Of a stretch of DNA of 64,000 nucleotides, positions 16,607 to 26,714 are shown piece by piece; within the stretch, counting starts at the first letter, position 1; each line of letters opens with the position of its first letter. Under the pieces are notes generated by a model that was given only the letters and a program-made list of their open reading frames with translations, had not been told where the DNA came from and made no database searches. The position numbers were made by a program, and so were the translations under genes. Where the stretch lies: contig NZ_QMHN01000002.1 of NCBI RefSeq assembly GCF_003313385.1, positions 568,603-632,602 on the forward strand. Reading direction: 5' to 3'. This DNA is from Pedobacter chitinilyticus. Its GTDB lineage: Bacteria; Bacteroidota; Bacteroidia; Sphingobacteriales; Sphingobacteriaceae.

Positions 16607-17719
16607 TTAAGAATACGCTTTAATATAGGACATAATCAATCTTGCAGTCCTTTCAGATGCGCCCGCGGCTCCCATAAATTGGTGTAAATGAGCATACCCT
16701 TCCAGCATCTCGGCCCTGCCTTTTCCGTCAATAATTTGCGTGAGTTCCTCGGTCACTTTTTGGGGGTTACAGTCTTCTTGAATGAGCTCGGTTACGATCT
16801 TTCTATCCACAATTAAATTCACTAAGGAAATGAAACGGATGTTAACCAATAACCTTGCAATAGCAATGGAAATAGTTCCACCTTTATACACCACTACTTG
16901 CGGGACATTAAACAAAGCAGTTTCCAAGGTTGCCGTACCCGATGCCACCACAGCGGCGTGGGCGTAATGTAACAATTGATAAGTTTGATTAAATACTAAA
17001 GCTACTTTCTTATTACCCATAAACTGCTGATAATAGTCTGCCCCAAACGTCGGTGCCGCAGCAATTACAAATTGGTAATTCTTAAACTGATCTACCACGC
17101 TAAGCATTACTGGCAATAATCTTTCTATTTCCTGCTTTCGGCTGCCTGGTAAAAGGGCAATAATAGGCTGGTCATTTAATTGATGTTCCGTTTTAAAATG
17201 AACATTTGGCACAAATTGTGAAATCTCATCCAACAAAGGATTGCCTACATAATCCACCTTCATACCCCACTCTTTGTAGAAAGCTACTTCGAATGGTAAA
17301 ATGCAAAACATGTGATCAACAATGCGCTTGATTTTGAGCACGCGTTTTTGATTCCAAGCCCAAACCTTTGGCGAAATATAATAGCAAACTTTAATACCAT
17401 GTTGCTTGGCAAACTCGGCAATTTTAAGGTTAAAGCCAGGAAAATCAATCAGTACCAATACATCCGGCTGGTAGGCCAACACATCAGCCTTGCAAGCTTT
17501 CATGTTTTTCAAAATGGTACGCAGGTTCAACAGCACTTCAGTAAAGCCCATAAATGCCATATCCGCATAGTGCTTTACCAGCTTACCTCCCTCGGCCTGC
17601 ATTTTATCGCCACCAAAATACCTAAACTCCGCTTGAGCATCTTCAACCTTTAAAGCCTTCATTAAATTCGCTCCATGCAAATCGCCCGAAGCTTCACCTG
17701 CTATTAAGTAGTATTTCAT
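16607..17719 (-). CDS. lpxB: Lipid-A-disaccharide synthase
   Basis: A 370-residue GT-B glycosyltransferase of family GT19. It begins KYYLIAGEASGDLHGANLM, the family signature, and contains GFTEVLLNL, YYISPKVWAWNQKR and the donor-site segment LLPGSRKQEIERLLPVM. ASGTATLETALFNVPQVVVYK is the C-terminal UDP-binding region. It joins UDP-2,3-diacylglucosamine and 2,3-diacylglucosamine 1-phosphate to make the lipid A disaccharide at the inner membrane. It follows surE and a small membrane protein gene in the same direction. Confidence 0.97.
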   Translation of the reverse strand: MKYYLIAGEASGDLHGANLMKALKVEDAQAEFRYFGGDKMQAEGGKLVKHYADMAFMGFTEVLLNLRTILKNMKACKADVLAYQPDVLVLIDFPGFNLKIAEFAKQHGIKVCYYISPKVWAWNQKRVLKIKRIVDHMFCILPFEVAFYKEWGMKVDYVGNPLLDEISQFVPNVHFKTEHQLNDQPIIALLPGSRKQEIERLLPVMLSVVDQFKNYQFVIAAAPTFGADYYQQFMGNKKVALVFNQTYQLLHYAHAAVVASGTATLETALFNVPQVVVYKGGTISIAIARLLVNIRFISLVNLIVDRKIVTELIQEDCNPQKVTEELTQIIDGKGRAEMLEGYAHLHQFMGAAGASERTARLIMSYIKAYS

Positions 17720-17789
17720 TTATTTTTAGTGGTTAGGGATTAGTAACCAAGTATTATTGGACAATTAACCGATTAAACAGTTAACCCAA

Positions 17790-18071
17790 CTACACTTCTT
17801 GCATTATTTTGTAAAAGAAAAACACAAAGGCACATATAAAAGTGGCACTTACCACTCCTCTACCTGCATTTTCCTTGTTAACTTTAAAGAAATAGTTCAT
17901 CCACAGCAAGTTTACCGCTACGCAACCAATGAGCAATAAGTCTGCTTTTTTTAACGCAGTGGTATGGTGCATCAAATACCAAGCAATGCAGGCCAAAATC
18001 CCAGGACTAATCAAACCGATGCCCAATCCAACCAACACATGATTTTTAATGGAATAAAAGATTTTTGCCAT
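17790..18071 (-). CDS. Small integral membrane protein of unknown function
   Basis: A 93-residue protein with three predicted transmembrane helices: residues 12-32 (VGLGIGLISPGILACIAWYL), 44-62 (LLLIGCVAVNLLWMNYFF) and 73-90 (VVSATFICAFVFFFYK). The start lies 1 bp after the surE stop, so it is translated from the surE transcript and precedes lpxB. I recognise no family. The context suggests only a housekeeping operon. Confidence 0.75.
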   Translation of the reverse strand: MAKIFYSIKNHVLVGLGIGLISPGILACIAWYLMHHTTALKKADLLLIGCVAVNLLWMNYFFKVNKENAGRGVVSATFICAFVFFFYKIMQEV

Positions 18072-18072
18072 C

Positions 18073-18894
18073 TTAACCCAAGTTTACACCATCAGCACTG
18101 CGTGAAGTTTTAGCTTTAGCTTCACCCCCGTTAAAATCCCAGGTATTTAAAAATTGGATGGCGTGGTGAGCAGTTAAGTCAAATTGAACAGGCACTACCG
18201 AAGCATAACCATGATCCAAAGCCCAAACATCGGTATCTTCGCCCTTATCGTAATTTTCAAACACCCCAGTCAACCAGTAATATGGCCTGCGGTAAGGATC
18301 TTCACGTTCTTCAAAATCCTCTGCCCATTTGGCGTTGGCTTGTCTACAAATTTTAATACCCTTAATCGCATCCCCTTTAGGGAAATTAACATTTAACAAC
18401 GTGCCTTCTGGCAGTCCATTGGTCAATACCTGTTCGGTAATTTGCTTAATGTATTTTTTGCAATGAGAAAAATCGGCATCCTGAGCAAAGTCATCTAACG
18501 AAAAACCAATGGAAGGTATTTTCTCAATAGCGCCTTCTACTGCAGCCGACATGGTGCCCGAGTAAATCACATTGATGGAATTGTTTAATCCATGGTTAAT
18601 TCCCGAAACACATAAATCAGGCTTTTTGCCTTTAAAAACTTTATTTACGGCCAGTTTCACACAATCGACTGGAGTACCTGAGCATTTATACATCTCAATA
18701 GGAGGATATAAATCTACCTTATCAAAACGCAGGGGTTTGCCAATGGTGATGGCATGGCCCATTCCAGATTGAGGTCCATCAGGTGCTACTACGGTAACAT
18801 TTCCAATTTCACTCATTACCTCAATCAGAGCCTTAATTCCTGTAGCGGTAATACCATCGTCGTTAACGACTAATATAGAAGGTTTTGCTTTCAT
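18073..18894 (-). CDS. surE: 5'/3'-nucleotidase SurE
   Basis: A 273-residue SurE. The metal-binding motif VVNDDGITATGIKAL is at residues 9-23 with Asp12 and Asp13. The conserved Ser follows in GPQSGMGHAIT, and SGINHGLNNSINVIYSGTMSAA supplies the Asn ligand and SGT motif. The C-terminal part has VPVQFDLTAHHA. The enzyme dephosphorylates nucleoside monophosphates with a divalent metal and acts in stress and stationary phase. It is the first gene of a run with the small membrane protein and lpxB. Confidence 0.95.
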   Translation of the reverse strand: MKAKPSILVVNDDGITATGIKALIEVMSEIGNVTVVAPDGPQSGMGHAITIGKPLRFDKVDLYPPIEMYKCSGTPVDCVKLAVNKVFKGKKPDLCVSGINHGLNNSINVIYSGTMSAAVEGAIEKIPSIGFSLDDFAQDADFSHCKKYIKQITEQVLTNGLPEGTLLNVNFPKGDAIKGIKICRQANAKWAEDFEEREDPYRRPYYWLTGVFENYDKGEDTDVWALDHGYASVVPVQFDLTAHHAIQFLNTWDFNGGEAKAKTSRSADGVNLG

Positions 18895-19036
18895 GTGTTA
18901 TTATTTTGGGCTTGTGATGCTCAAAAATACGGAAAATATCACAATCGCTTTGGCTTAATCCTTCACAATGAAATACAATGATTTAGAGTACTTCTATTTT
19001 TTGTGGTGCAACATCTCATTAATATAATTGTCTTTG

Positions 19037-19044
19037 TATATTTG
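19037..19044 (+). promoter_or_regulatory. -7 element of the M16 peptidase gene
   Basis: TATATTTG matches TAnnTTTG exactly. The expected transcript start, about 7 nt downstream, lies beyond the ATG at 19046 and before the ATG at 19064, which argues for 19064 as the true start. No good -33 TTG is at the right distance. Confidence 0.4.
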
Positions 19045-19063
19045 AATGATAACTTATTTCAAT

Positions 19064-21997
19064 ATGAAAAAAATACTACTAGCTGTTTGTCTACTTTTTG
19101 TAGGTTCAAACTTAGTGGCCCAAAACGCTACCTATCAGTGGAAAACGGCCACAGCAGGAGGTTACACCTACAAATATGTAACCAACGATCCCTCTAAAAC
19201 TCGCTTTTACACCCTAAAAAATGGCTTAACGGTTATTCTTTCTCCAAACTATAAGGAGCCTAAAATTGAGTACCGTATGAGCGTTAGAGCAGGTAGTAAC
19301 ACCGACCCAAAAAACGCAACGGGTTTGGCGCACTACTTGGAACACCTTTTGTTTAAAGGAACCGACAAATTTGGAACCGCTAACTGGGCTAAAGAAAAAC
19401 CATTGTTAGACAAAATTGACGCCCTTTACGAAAAGTACAACAAAACAACCGATCCTGCACAACGTAAAGAAATTTACAAAGAAATCGACAAAGTATCTGG
19501 CGAAGCTTCTAACTTCTCTATTGCTAACGAGTACGATAAAATGATGCAGGGAATTGGTGGTAACTCCACCAATGCGCACACTTGGTATGAAGAAACTGTT
19601 TACAACGAAGATTTCCCTTCCAACGCAGTAGACAAGTTCTTAGCGATCCAAGCTGAACGTTTCCGCAAACCTATTTTCCGTATTTTCCATACAGAGCTAG
19701 AGGCGGTTTACGAAGAAAAAAACAGAGGTTTAGATAACGATGGTTGGAAATTGGATGAGGCCATGATGGACAAATTGTTCCCTGTGCACAATTACGGCCA
19801 ACAAACCACCATTGGTACGATTGAGCACCTTAAAAATCCTTCGTTAATCGAAATCAGAAACTACTACAACAAATACTATGTGCCTAACAATATGGCGCTC
19901 ATTTTAGCGGGAGATTTAAATCCTGATGAGATGATCAAAAAAGTAGATAAAGCGTTTAGCTATATGGTGCCTAAACCGTTATCGCTTTACAATCCTGCAC
20001 CAGAAAAACCATTGACCAAAATCCAAAAGGTTGACGTTTATGGCCCAAGTGCTGAAGTATTGGAAGTTTACTACCGTGGTTTTGCAGAGAACAGCAAAGA
20101 GAGCTTAATGCTTTCTTTAATCCGTAGCATTTTAACTAATGGAAAAGCTGGTTTGTTTGATATTAACTTGAACAAACAACAAAAAGTATTGAGAGCCAAC
20201 GCTACCTATCAGCAAATGAAAGACTACGGTGTGTTCAACTTATCGGCGCAGCCTAAACAAGGTCAAAGCTTAGATGACGTGGCTAAATTATTATTGGAGC
20301 AAATCCAATTATTGAAAGAAGGAAAATTTGATGAAGAATTGTTAAAAGCAATTGTTGCTAACAGAAAACTAAGCTTTTTGCAAGCTTTTGATAGCAATGG
20401 CAACAGAGCAGAAAGTCTTTCGACCGTGTTTATCATGAACAGAGGTACAGGTTGGGATAGAGACCTAAACGAAACCAATGAAATTGCTAAAATTACCAAA
20501 GCACAGGTAGTAGCTTTTGCCAACAGTTTCTTTAAAGATAATTATGTAATTGGTTACAAGCACAAAGGTGAAGACAAGAACACCATCAAAGTTGACAAGC
20601 CTGCCATTACACCAATTAATGCCAATGCTGGCTTAACTTCTCCATTTGTGAAAGATTTATTGGCTAGCCCAGTTAAACCTATTGCGCCTAAATTTTTGGA
20701 TTATCAAAAAGACATCACCTTTGGTAAATCTGGCTTAGCAGAAGTATTGACCATCAAAAACACCGAGAATTCTATCTTCAGAATGACTTATCGTTTCAAC
20801 ATGGGTAGCAATAACTACAAGCTGTTACAATATGCCGCTACTTACTTGCCTTACTTGGGTACAGACAAATACACTGCCGAAGAACTAAGCAAAGAGTTTT
20901 ACAACATTGCATGTTCTTATAGCTTAAACGTAGGCTCTGAAACCACAACCATCAGTGTTAGCGGATTACAAGAGAACTTTGATAAAGCAGTAGCTTTAGT
21001 TGAGCATATTTTTGCCAATGTAAAAGCAAACGAAAAGGCTTTAGGCGAATTGAAAAATAGCATCCTTAAATCAAGAGAAAACTCGAAATTGAACAAAGGC
21101 GCCATCATGAATGGTCTTACTTCATACGCACAATATGGCAAGTTAAATCCATTCAACAACGTGCTAACCAATGATGAGGTGAAAAATATTAAAGCCGATG
21201 ACTTGATTTATTTGTTGAAGAATTTGAACAACTACGAGCATGTAGTAACTTACTATGGCCCTAAAGATTTAGCAGCGTTTACTGCTGACATTCAAAAAGC
21301 ACATGCTTTGCCAAAAGAGTTCACGCCAGCCGCTCCAGCTAAAGTTTATACTTATACCGTTCAAGATTCAAACAAAGTTTATTTTGCTAACTATGACATG
21401 GTTCAGTCAGAAATCCGTTGGTTAAGAAATACTGGTTTATACAACAAAAATGACGGTGCAACCATCGAAGTATTTAACAACTATTTTGGTGGCGGTATGG
21501 GTTCAGTAGTTTTCCAAACCATCAGAGAATCTAAAGCTTTGGCTTATTCAACTTATGCAAGCTATATCTCTCCAGATAAAGCAGATAAAGAATACAGCAT
21601 GATTGCGTACGTAGGTAGCCAGGCGGATAAAATGAATGAAGCGGTAGCAGGCATGAACGAACTATTGAATGTATTGCCAAAAAGCGAAAAAACATTTGAC
21701 GGTGCCAAAGCTAATTTATTAAGCAGCTACGAGTCGGACAGAATCTTGAAAGACGCAATTTTCGGTCGTTATTTTGCTGATAAAAAATTAGGTTACACTT
21801 ACGATTCAAGAATTGACAGGTACAAAGAGATCAAACCAATCACTTTTGAAACCATCAATACTTTCCACCAACAAAAAATTGCTAACAAGCCTTATACTTA
21901 TCTAATTGTTGCTTCTGATAAGAGAGTTAAACAAGAAGATATGGCCAAATTTGGCAACGTTAAAACGTTAACATTGGAAGAAATTTTCGGTTACTAA
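19064..21997 (+). CDS. M16 family (pitrilysin/insulinase-like) metallopeptidase
   Basis: A 977-residue exported zinc peptidase. The ATG at 19064 gives a clean signal peptide (MKKILLAVCLLFVGSNLVAQ); the ATG at 19046 would add six residues. The inverted zinc motif HxxEH is HYLEH at residues 90-94 in GLAHYLEHLLFKGT, and the third ligand is likely in ELEAVYEEKNRGLDND. A second, inactive M16 half follows with the substrate-clamping stretch YFGGGMGSVVFQTIRESKALAY, as in pitrilysin-type enzymes built from four homologous domains. It probably degrades peptides in the periplasm. It is monocistronic, followed at once by a strong terminator. Confidence 0.93.
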   Translation: MKKILLAVCLLFVGSNLVAQNATYQWKTATAGGYTYKYVTNDPSKTRFYTLKNGLTVILSPNYKEPKIEYRMSVRAGSNTDPKNATGLAHYLEHLLFKGTDKFGTANWAKEKPLLDKIDALYEKYNKTTDPAQRKEIYKEIDKVSGEASNFSIANEYDKMMQGIGGNSTNAHTWYEETVYNEDFPSNAVDKFLAIQAERFRKPIFRIFHTELEAVYEEKNRGLDNDGWKLDEAMMDKLFPVHNYGQQTTIGTIEHLKNPSLIEIRNYYNKYYVPNNMALILAGDLNPDEMIKKVDKAFSYMVPKPLSLYNPAPEKPLTKIQKVDVYGPSAEVLEVYYRGFAENSKESLMLSLIRSILTNGKAGLFDINLNKQQKVLRANATYQQMKDYGVFNLSAQPKQGQSLDDVAKLLLEQIQLLKEGKFDEELLKAIVANRKLSFLQAFDSNGNRAESLSTVFIMNRGTGWDRDLNETNEIAKITKAQVVAFANSFFKDNYVIGYKHKGEDKNTIKVDKPAITPINANAGLTSPFVKDLLASPVKPIAPKFLDYQKDITFGKSGLAEVLTIKNTENSIFRMTYRFNMGSNNYKLLQYAATYLPYLGTDKYTAEELSKEFYNIACSYSLNVGSETTTISVSGLQENFDKAVALVEHIFANVKANEKALGELKNSILKSRENSKLNKGAIMNGLTSYAQYGKLNPFNNVLTNDEVKNIKADDLIYLLKNLNNYEHVVTYYGPKDLAAFTADIQKAHALPKEFTPAAPAKVYTYTVQDSNKVYFANYDMVQSEIRWLRNTGLYNKNDGATIEVFNNYFGGGMGSVVFQTIRESKALAYSTYASYISPDKADKEYSMIAYVGSQADKMNEAVAGMNELLNVLPKSEKTFDGAKANLLSSYESDRILKDAIFGRYFADKKLGYTYDSRIDRYKEIKPITFETINTFHQQKIANKPYTYLIVASDKRVKQEDMAKFGNVKTLTLEEIFGY

Positions 21998-22013
21998 TCG
22001 GAATACCAATTAT

Positions 22014-22045
22014 AAAAAAAGCCCCGCATGTGCGGGGCTTTTTTT
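22014..22045. terminator. Strong bidirectional terminator
   Basis: Seven As, then GCCCCGCA/TGCGGGGC with a 2-base centre, then seven Ts. It serves the M16 gene on the plus strand and csbD on the minus strand. Confidence 0.95.
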
Positions 22046-22061
22046 ATAAACCTATATCTGG

Positions 22062-22247
22062 TTATAATGATTTAATCCACTTCACTAACTCGTCTCTTCC
22101 TTTTCCTGTTTTCTGTTGTAATTTACCCAACATTTCCTCATCTTTTCCCTCCTCGTATTTCAAATCGTCATCGGTTAAATCTGCATAGGCTTGCTTAATT
22201 TTCCCTTTAAGTTCGTTCCATTTTCCTTTTATTTCCAGCTTATCCAT
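22062..22247 (-). CDS. CsbD family stress-response protein
   Basis: A 61-residue, highly charged protein matching CsbD from end to end: [20 protein letters not shown] is the typical opening, then [19 protein letters not shown] and [16 protein letters not shown]. CsbD-like proteins are abundant general-stress proteins of unknown biochemical role, in Bacillus under sigma-B. The gene converges on the M16 peptidase gene and shares its terminator. Confidence 0.92.
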   Translation of the reverse strand: MDKLEIKGKWNELKGKIKQAYADLTDDDLKYEEGKDEEMLGKLQQKTGKGRDELVKWIKSL

Positions 22248-22385
22248 AATTAAAGTTTTAAGTTAAATTTGATATAGGGACAACACTTAAACCTCTAGGA
22301 TGTTTGAAAAAAGAAGCAGAACACTGGTAAACAATTATTTACAGAGAAGCCATGACAATTTCAATTGCATTCCCTAAATTTATAA

Positions 22386-24791
22386 ATGCGCATTTTTCTC
22401 CTTCTAAATTTATTGCTGTTTTTTACGTTCAAAAGCTACGGGCAGAAAGATATTTCTCAGAAAATCGCCTTCAATAACCTGGCAAATCCAACCACCAATT
22501 TGTTTATTCATTTTGACAAGAATATTTATGCTAATAATGAAACTGCTTATTTCACTGCCTATTTATTAAAAACTGGAAAATTTAAACATAAAGCTCATAA
22601 AGTTTTAGCTGTTGCGCTAATCAGGGACATGGATAGTTCCTTAGTAAAATTGGATAAATTTTTAGTCCACGACGGACTTGCTTTTGGCAGCATGGTCTTC
22701 CCCGATTCTATACTAACAGGTGATTACCATTTTTTGGCCTTTACCGATAAATTGATCGATGGCAAACCAGAGCTCACCTTTAAGCAGCGGATCACTCTAA
22801 AAACCAATATCGATTTGCCTTTCAAGGGAAACATTGCATTTCTGGAAAAACCAAACGACAAGGCTAAAGAACATAAGCTATTGATTTCGGTCACATCGAA
22901 CGATAATAAGTTCTTACCTAAGCCAACCATCGTAAATTATAGGTACGGCAAGGAACAAAGAACTGCAAAAACCGATGCTTCTGGCCAATTATTGCTTTCC
23001 CTTCCTAAACAGGAAAACATCATCGATCCTAATATTTATGTGAGGTTAAAATACTTAAAAGACAGCGCCTTCTTGAACTTAAACCTGCCGTCCAGCAAAA
23101 TCAAAGCAATAGTTAAATTCTTTCCAGTAGGTGGTAACTTAGTCAACAATGTTACTTCAACCATCGCTTGGGAAGTCACTGATCCGCAGAAAAAGCCCAT
23201 GGCCATCAAAGCTTTCTTATATCAAGACAACACCATTGTCGACACCATAGAAACCAGCAGTTACGGTATTGGAAAGTTTAAACTATCTCCTAAAGAAAAT
23301 GCCGTTTACAGCGTAAAACTAGTTCACGAAACCATGGCTGACAGCACTTACTTTTTACCCAAAGCACTCCCAACTGGCTTGGTCATGAACATTGCCAATG
23401 TGCTTCCTCAAGACACTTTACAATTGTTATTGAGAAGTACTGGTGAGCAGAAGGTATTCATACGAGTGCACAATTTCAAGAAATGCTTTATCGATTATCC
23501 CCTTGGCACGGAAGGTCACCGCACAAGGAGAATCAAAGTTCCTTTAACCGAAATTCCCAAAGGGATACACACTGTCACCATTACTGACAGTTTGGATAGA
23601 CCATTAGCTGAGCAGATTTTCTTTGCCCACTACGACAACAAAGCGTCCCTTAAAATCCAACTGGATAACCCAGTTTACCTTCAAAGAGAAAAAGTGACCG
23701 TAAAACTTAGTCCTAATGAACTAAAGTCTGATGCCATTGTATCAATAGCCGTAGTACAAGAGAATAGGATTTCACTAAAAAACAGCAATGATATTGAAAC
23801 CTACTCCTACATTAAAAACGAACTCGAAAATGCTCCAGCTAGCATTAATGGAAAGGGTTATAGAGACAAAAGTTACCTCGAACAGATTTTAATGGCGAAA
23901 GGGTGGCGAAGATATACTTGGCAACAAATGTTGAATGCAAAGTTAAACGACACTGCGAAAAGTGTAGATAGCTTATCGATAGTGGGAAGCCTAAAAAAAG
24001 GCACTAAACAAATTACCAAACCAATGAGCCTCGCCATTTTTGGAGATAACCAAATTAGAACACTTGAAACCTCTCCGCAAGGAAACTTTAACCTAAATCA
24101 ATCAGCGTTTATATCTGGGTATGGTAAAAAAATGTATGTATTTATTAATGCCGCAGATAAAGAAAGTTTTGATATTTATATCGATGATTTGTTTGAAAAA
24201 ACCAGTAAGAAATTGGCCCGAACCGAAACGCCTTTTGAAGATATGCTGCCATTATCTTTAAACAACAATGTGGATTTAGCCCTCAAAAGCAACGAAAAAG
24301 CCATTAGGCTAAAAGAAGTAACCATTACCAACAAAAAAGACAACAGTTTTAACTATCAGGGTGCTCCTGGAGCTAACGCTTGCGGAGATTATGTTTGCAG
24401 ATACAACATTTTAAATTGTCAAAATCACGTTGCCGATGTGGGCAATACCCAGCCCATACGAGGCAGAACTTACGGCGGCACGATGAAAACACCCTACATT
24501 GGCTGTACTACTTTCGACAAAAAAGACAAGTCTTACGTGCAGTTTTCAGGAATCTTCTACCATAAAGAATTCTATTTAGATGATTACAAAGATCCGGCGG
24601 AACCTGCGCTTTTTTCGACAATTTACTGGAATTATGGCATGGTTTTAAATCGCGAAAAGGAAACTGAATTCAGTTTTTATACTGGCGACATCACTGGAGT
24701 TTTCAAAATCATTGTACAGGGAATAACCGATAATGATGTAGTTTACTCAGAAAACAAATTTGAAGTAAAAAATAAAGGACAGGCTAATTAA
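22386..24791 (+). CDS. Large secreted protein with macroglobulin-like (MG2) domain
   Basis: An 801-residue exported protein (signal peptide MRIFLLLNLLLFFTFKSYGQ). Residues 35-140 resemble the MG2 fold of alpha-2-macroglobulin-like proteins (TTNLFIHFDKNIYANNETAY; FVHDGLAFGSMVFPDSILTG). More beta-sandwich repeats follow, including a second element near 430-455 (LDNPVYLQREKVTVKLSPNE). The family is widespread in Bacteroidota and usually annotated as hypothetical or as resembling a TonB-receptor plug region; no barrel is present. A Cys-containing stretch near 660-680 (NACGDYVCRYNILNC) is unusual and could form disulphides. Probably periplasmic or surface-bound; function unknown. Confidence 0.75.
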   Translation: MRIFLLLNLLLFFTFKSYGQKDISQKIAFNNLANPTTNLFIHFDKNIYANNETAYFTAYLLKTGKFKHKAHKVLAVALIRDMDSSLVKLDKFLVHDGLAFGSMVFPDSILTGDYHFLAFTDKLIDGKPELTFKQRITLKTNIDLPFKGNIAFLEKPNDKAKEHKLLISVTSNDNKFLPKPTIVNYRYGKEQRTAKTDASGQLLLSLPKQENIIDPNIYVRLKYLKDSAFLNLNLPSSKIKAIVKFFPVGGNLVNNVTSTIAWEVTDPQKKPMAIKAFLYQDNTIVDTIETSSYGIGKFKLSPKENAVYSVKLVHETMADSTYFLPKALPTGLVMNIANVLPQDTLQLLLRSTGEQKVFIRVHNFKKCFIDYPLGTEGHRTRRIKVPLTEIPKGIHTVTITDSLDRPLAEQIFFAHYDNKASLKIQLDNPVYLQREKVTVKLSPNELKSDAIVSIAVVQENRISLKNSNDIETYSYIKNELENAPASINGKGYRDKSYLEQILMAKGWRRYTWQQMLNAKLNDTAKSVDSLSIVGSLKKGTKQITKPMSLAIFGDNQIRTLETSPQGNFNLNQSAFISGYGKKMYVFINAADKESFDIYIDDLFEKTSKKLARTETPFEDMLPLSLNNNVDLALKSNEKAIRLKEVTITNKKDNSFNYQGAPGANACGDYVCRYNILNCQNHVADVGNTQPIRGRTYGGTMKTPYIGCTTFDKKDKSYVQFSGIFYHKEFYLDDYKDPAEPALFSTIYWNYGMVLNREKETEFSFYTGDITGVFKIIVQGITDNDVVYSENKFEVKNKGQAN

Positions 24792-24815
24792 CCTGTCCTC
24801 AATTAAGATATTTTA

Positions 24816-26714
24816 TTATTGCTTATTCTTAGCAGCTTCAATAATTTCGTCAACCACTGCTGGATCTAGTAAGGTCGATGTATCTCCAAGATTCGAAGTT
24901 TCACCTTCAGCAATTTTTCTTAAAATTCTACGCATAATTTTACCCGATCTGGTTTTAGGCAAGCCCGATACAAACAGAATTTTATCTGGTTTAGCAATCG
25001 CACCAATCACCCTTGTAACGGTTTGCAGAATATCCTTTTTGGTTAAGTCCGCATCTTGGTGGTGATTTGGATAGATGATAAATGCATAAATTCCTTGTCC
25101 TTTCACATCGTGAGGATAACCTACTACTGCACTTTCAACCACACCAGCATGCATGTTAATGGCATTTTCTACTTCAGCTGTGCCAATTCTATGACCTGAT
25201 ACGTTCAATACGTCATCAACCCTACCTGTAATTCTGTAGTAGCCATCCTCATCTCTCAAACATCCATCGCCTGTAAAATACATTCCTGGATAAGTAGAAA
25301 AATAAGTTTGACGGCAACGTTCATGATCACCATAAGTGGTACGCAACATCCCTGGCCAAGGGAATTTAATGCACAAGTTACCGCTTACATCATTACCTTC
25401 TATTTCAACACCATTTTCATCAACCAATACAGGCTGTATACCTGGCAAAGGCAAAGTAGCATAGCTAGGTTTGGTTTTGGTTACGTTAGCAATTGGCGAA
25501 ATCATAATTCCACCAGTTTCCGTCTGCCACCAAGTATCTACAATTGGCGCTTTACCATGACCAATCTTTTCGTCAAACCAATGCCAAGCCTCTTCGTTGA
25601 TCGGCTCTCCTACTGAACCTAAAACCCTCAATGAGCTTAAATCTTTTCCTTCTAAAGGCTCGTCTCCAAAACTCATCAATGACCTAATGGCCGTTGGTGC
25701 CGTGTAAAGAATATTTACTTTGTGCTTCTCTACAATATCCCAAAAACGAGAAGGAGTTGGATAAGTAGGCACACCTTCAAAAATTAAAGTGGTAGCCCCT
25801 TGTGACAATGGACCGTAAACAATATAAGAGTGTCCAGTAATCCAACCGATATCTGCCGTACAGAAATAGACTTCATCAGGCTGGTAATTAAAAACATTAC
25901 TGAAGGTATAACCTGCATAAACCATATAGCCACCGCAGGTATGCACTACACCTTTTGGTTTTCCTGTAGAACCAGAAGTATATAAAATGAACAACAGATC
26001 TTCTGCATCCATTTCCTCGGCTTCGCAAACTGCATTTACGTGTTTCACTTCATCTTCCCACCATACATCTCTACCTTTCAGCATACTTACAGGTGTTCTT
26101 ACGTGGGTAAGTACAATTACTTTTTCTACCGTAGGACAACCAATCAAAGCATCATCAATCACATCTTTCAATGGAATAGGCTTCGCTCCGCGATAAACGC
26201 CATCCGCAGTAATCACCAATTTACATTTGGCATCGTTAATTCTATCTGCAATTGATTTGGCTGAAAATCCACCAAATACCACCGAGTGTACCGCACCAAT
26301 GCGAGCGCAAGCTAACACGGCAATGGCCAATTCAGGTACCATTGGCATATATATACAAATACGATCGCCTTTTTGCGCACCGTTTCTTTTTAAAACATTG
26401 GCAAAACGACAAACGGCTTCGTGCAACATCTTATAAGTTAAGGTTACACTATCTTGCTCTGGATCGTTAGGTTCCCATATAATGGCAGGCTTGTCTGCAC
26501 TGTGCTCCAAATGCCTGTCTAAACAATTTTCAGTGATATTAAGCTTGGCACCTTCGAACCATTTGATATTTGGCTCTTCGAAATTCCAAGAAAGAACTTT
26601 GTACCAAGGTTTTCTCCAGCGGAAATTTTGGGCTACTTCACCCCAAAACTGCTCTGGGTTTTCAATACTTTTTTTGTAGCTTTCTTCATACTGCTCCAAA
26701 GATTTGATCTGCAT
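24816..26714 (-). CDS. acs: Acetyl-CoA synthetase (acetate-CoA ligase)
   Basis: A 632-residue ANL-superfamily adenylating enzyme of normal length. It opens with an ACAS_N region (IENPEQFWGEVAQNFRWRKP). The P-loop A3 motif is LYTSGSTGKPKGVVHT, A5 is DTWWQTETGG, A7 TGDGCLRDEDGY, A8 GRVDDVLNVSGHRIGTAEVE, and the catalytic Lys lies in PKTRSGKIMRRILR near the C-terminus, the usual site of regulatory acetylation. It converts acetate, ATP and CoA to acetyl-CoA through acetyl-AMP, for acetate scavenging. It is monocistronic and divergent from the ribosomal protein genes. Confidence 0.97.
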   Translation of the reverse strand: MQIKSLEQYEESYKKSIENPEQFWGEVAQNFRWRKPWYKVLSWNFEEPNIKWFEGAKLNITENCLDRHLEHSADKPAIIWEPNDPEQDSVTLTYKMLHEAVCRFANVLKRNGAQKGDRICIYMPMVPELAIAVLACARIGAVHSVVFGGFSAKSIADRINDAKCKLVITADGVYRGAKPIPLKDVIDDALIGCPTVEKVIVLTHVRTPVSMLKGRDVWWEDEVKHVNAVCEAEEMDAEDLLFILYTSGSTGKPKGVVHTCGGYMVYAGYTFSNVFNYQPDEVYFCTADIGWITGHSYIVYGPLSQGATTLIFEGVPTYPTPSRFWDIVEKHKVNILYTAPTAIRSLMSFGDEPLEGKDLSSLRVLGSVGEPINEEAWHWFDEKIGHGKAPIVDTWWQTETGGIMISPIANVTKTKPSYATLPLPGIQPVLVDENGVEIEGNDVSGNLCIKFPWPGMLRTTYGDHERCRQTYFSTYPGMYFTGDGCLRDEDGYYRITGRVDDVLNVSGHRIGTAEVENAINMHAGVVESAVVGYPHDVKGQGIYAFIIYPNHHQDADLTKKDILQTVTRVIGAIAKPDKILFVSGLPKTRSGKIMRRILRKIAEGETSNLGDTSTLLDPAVVDEIIEAAKNKQ

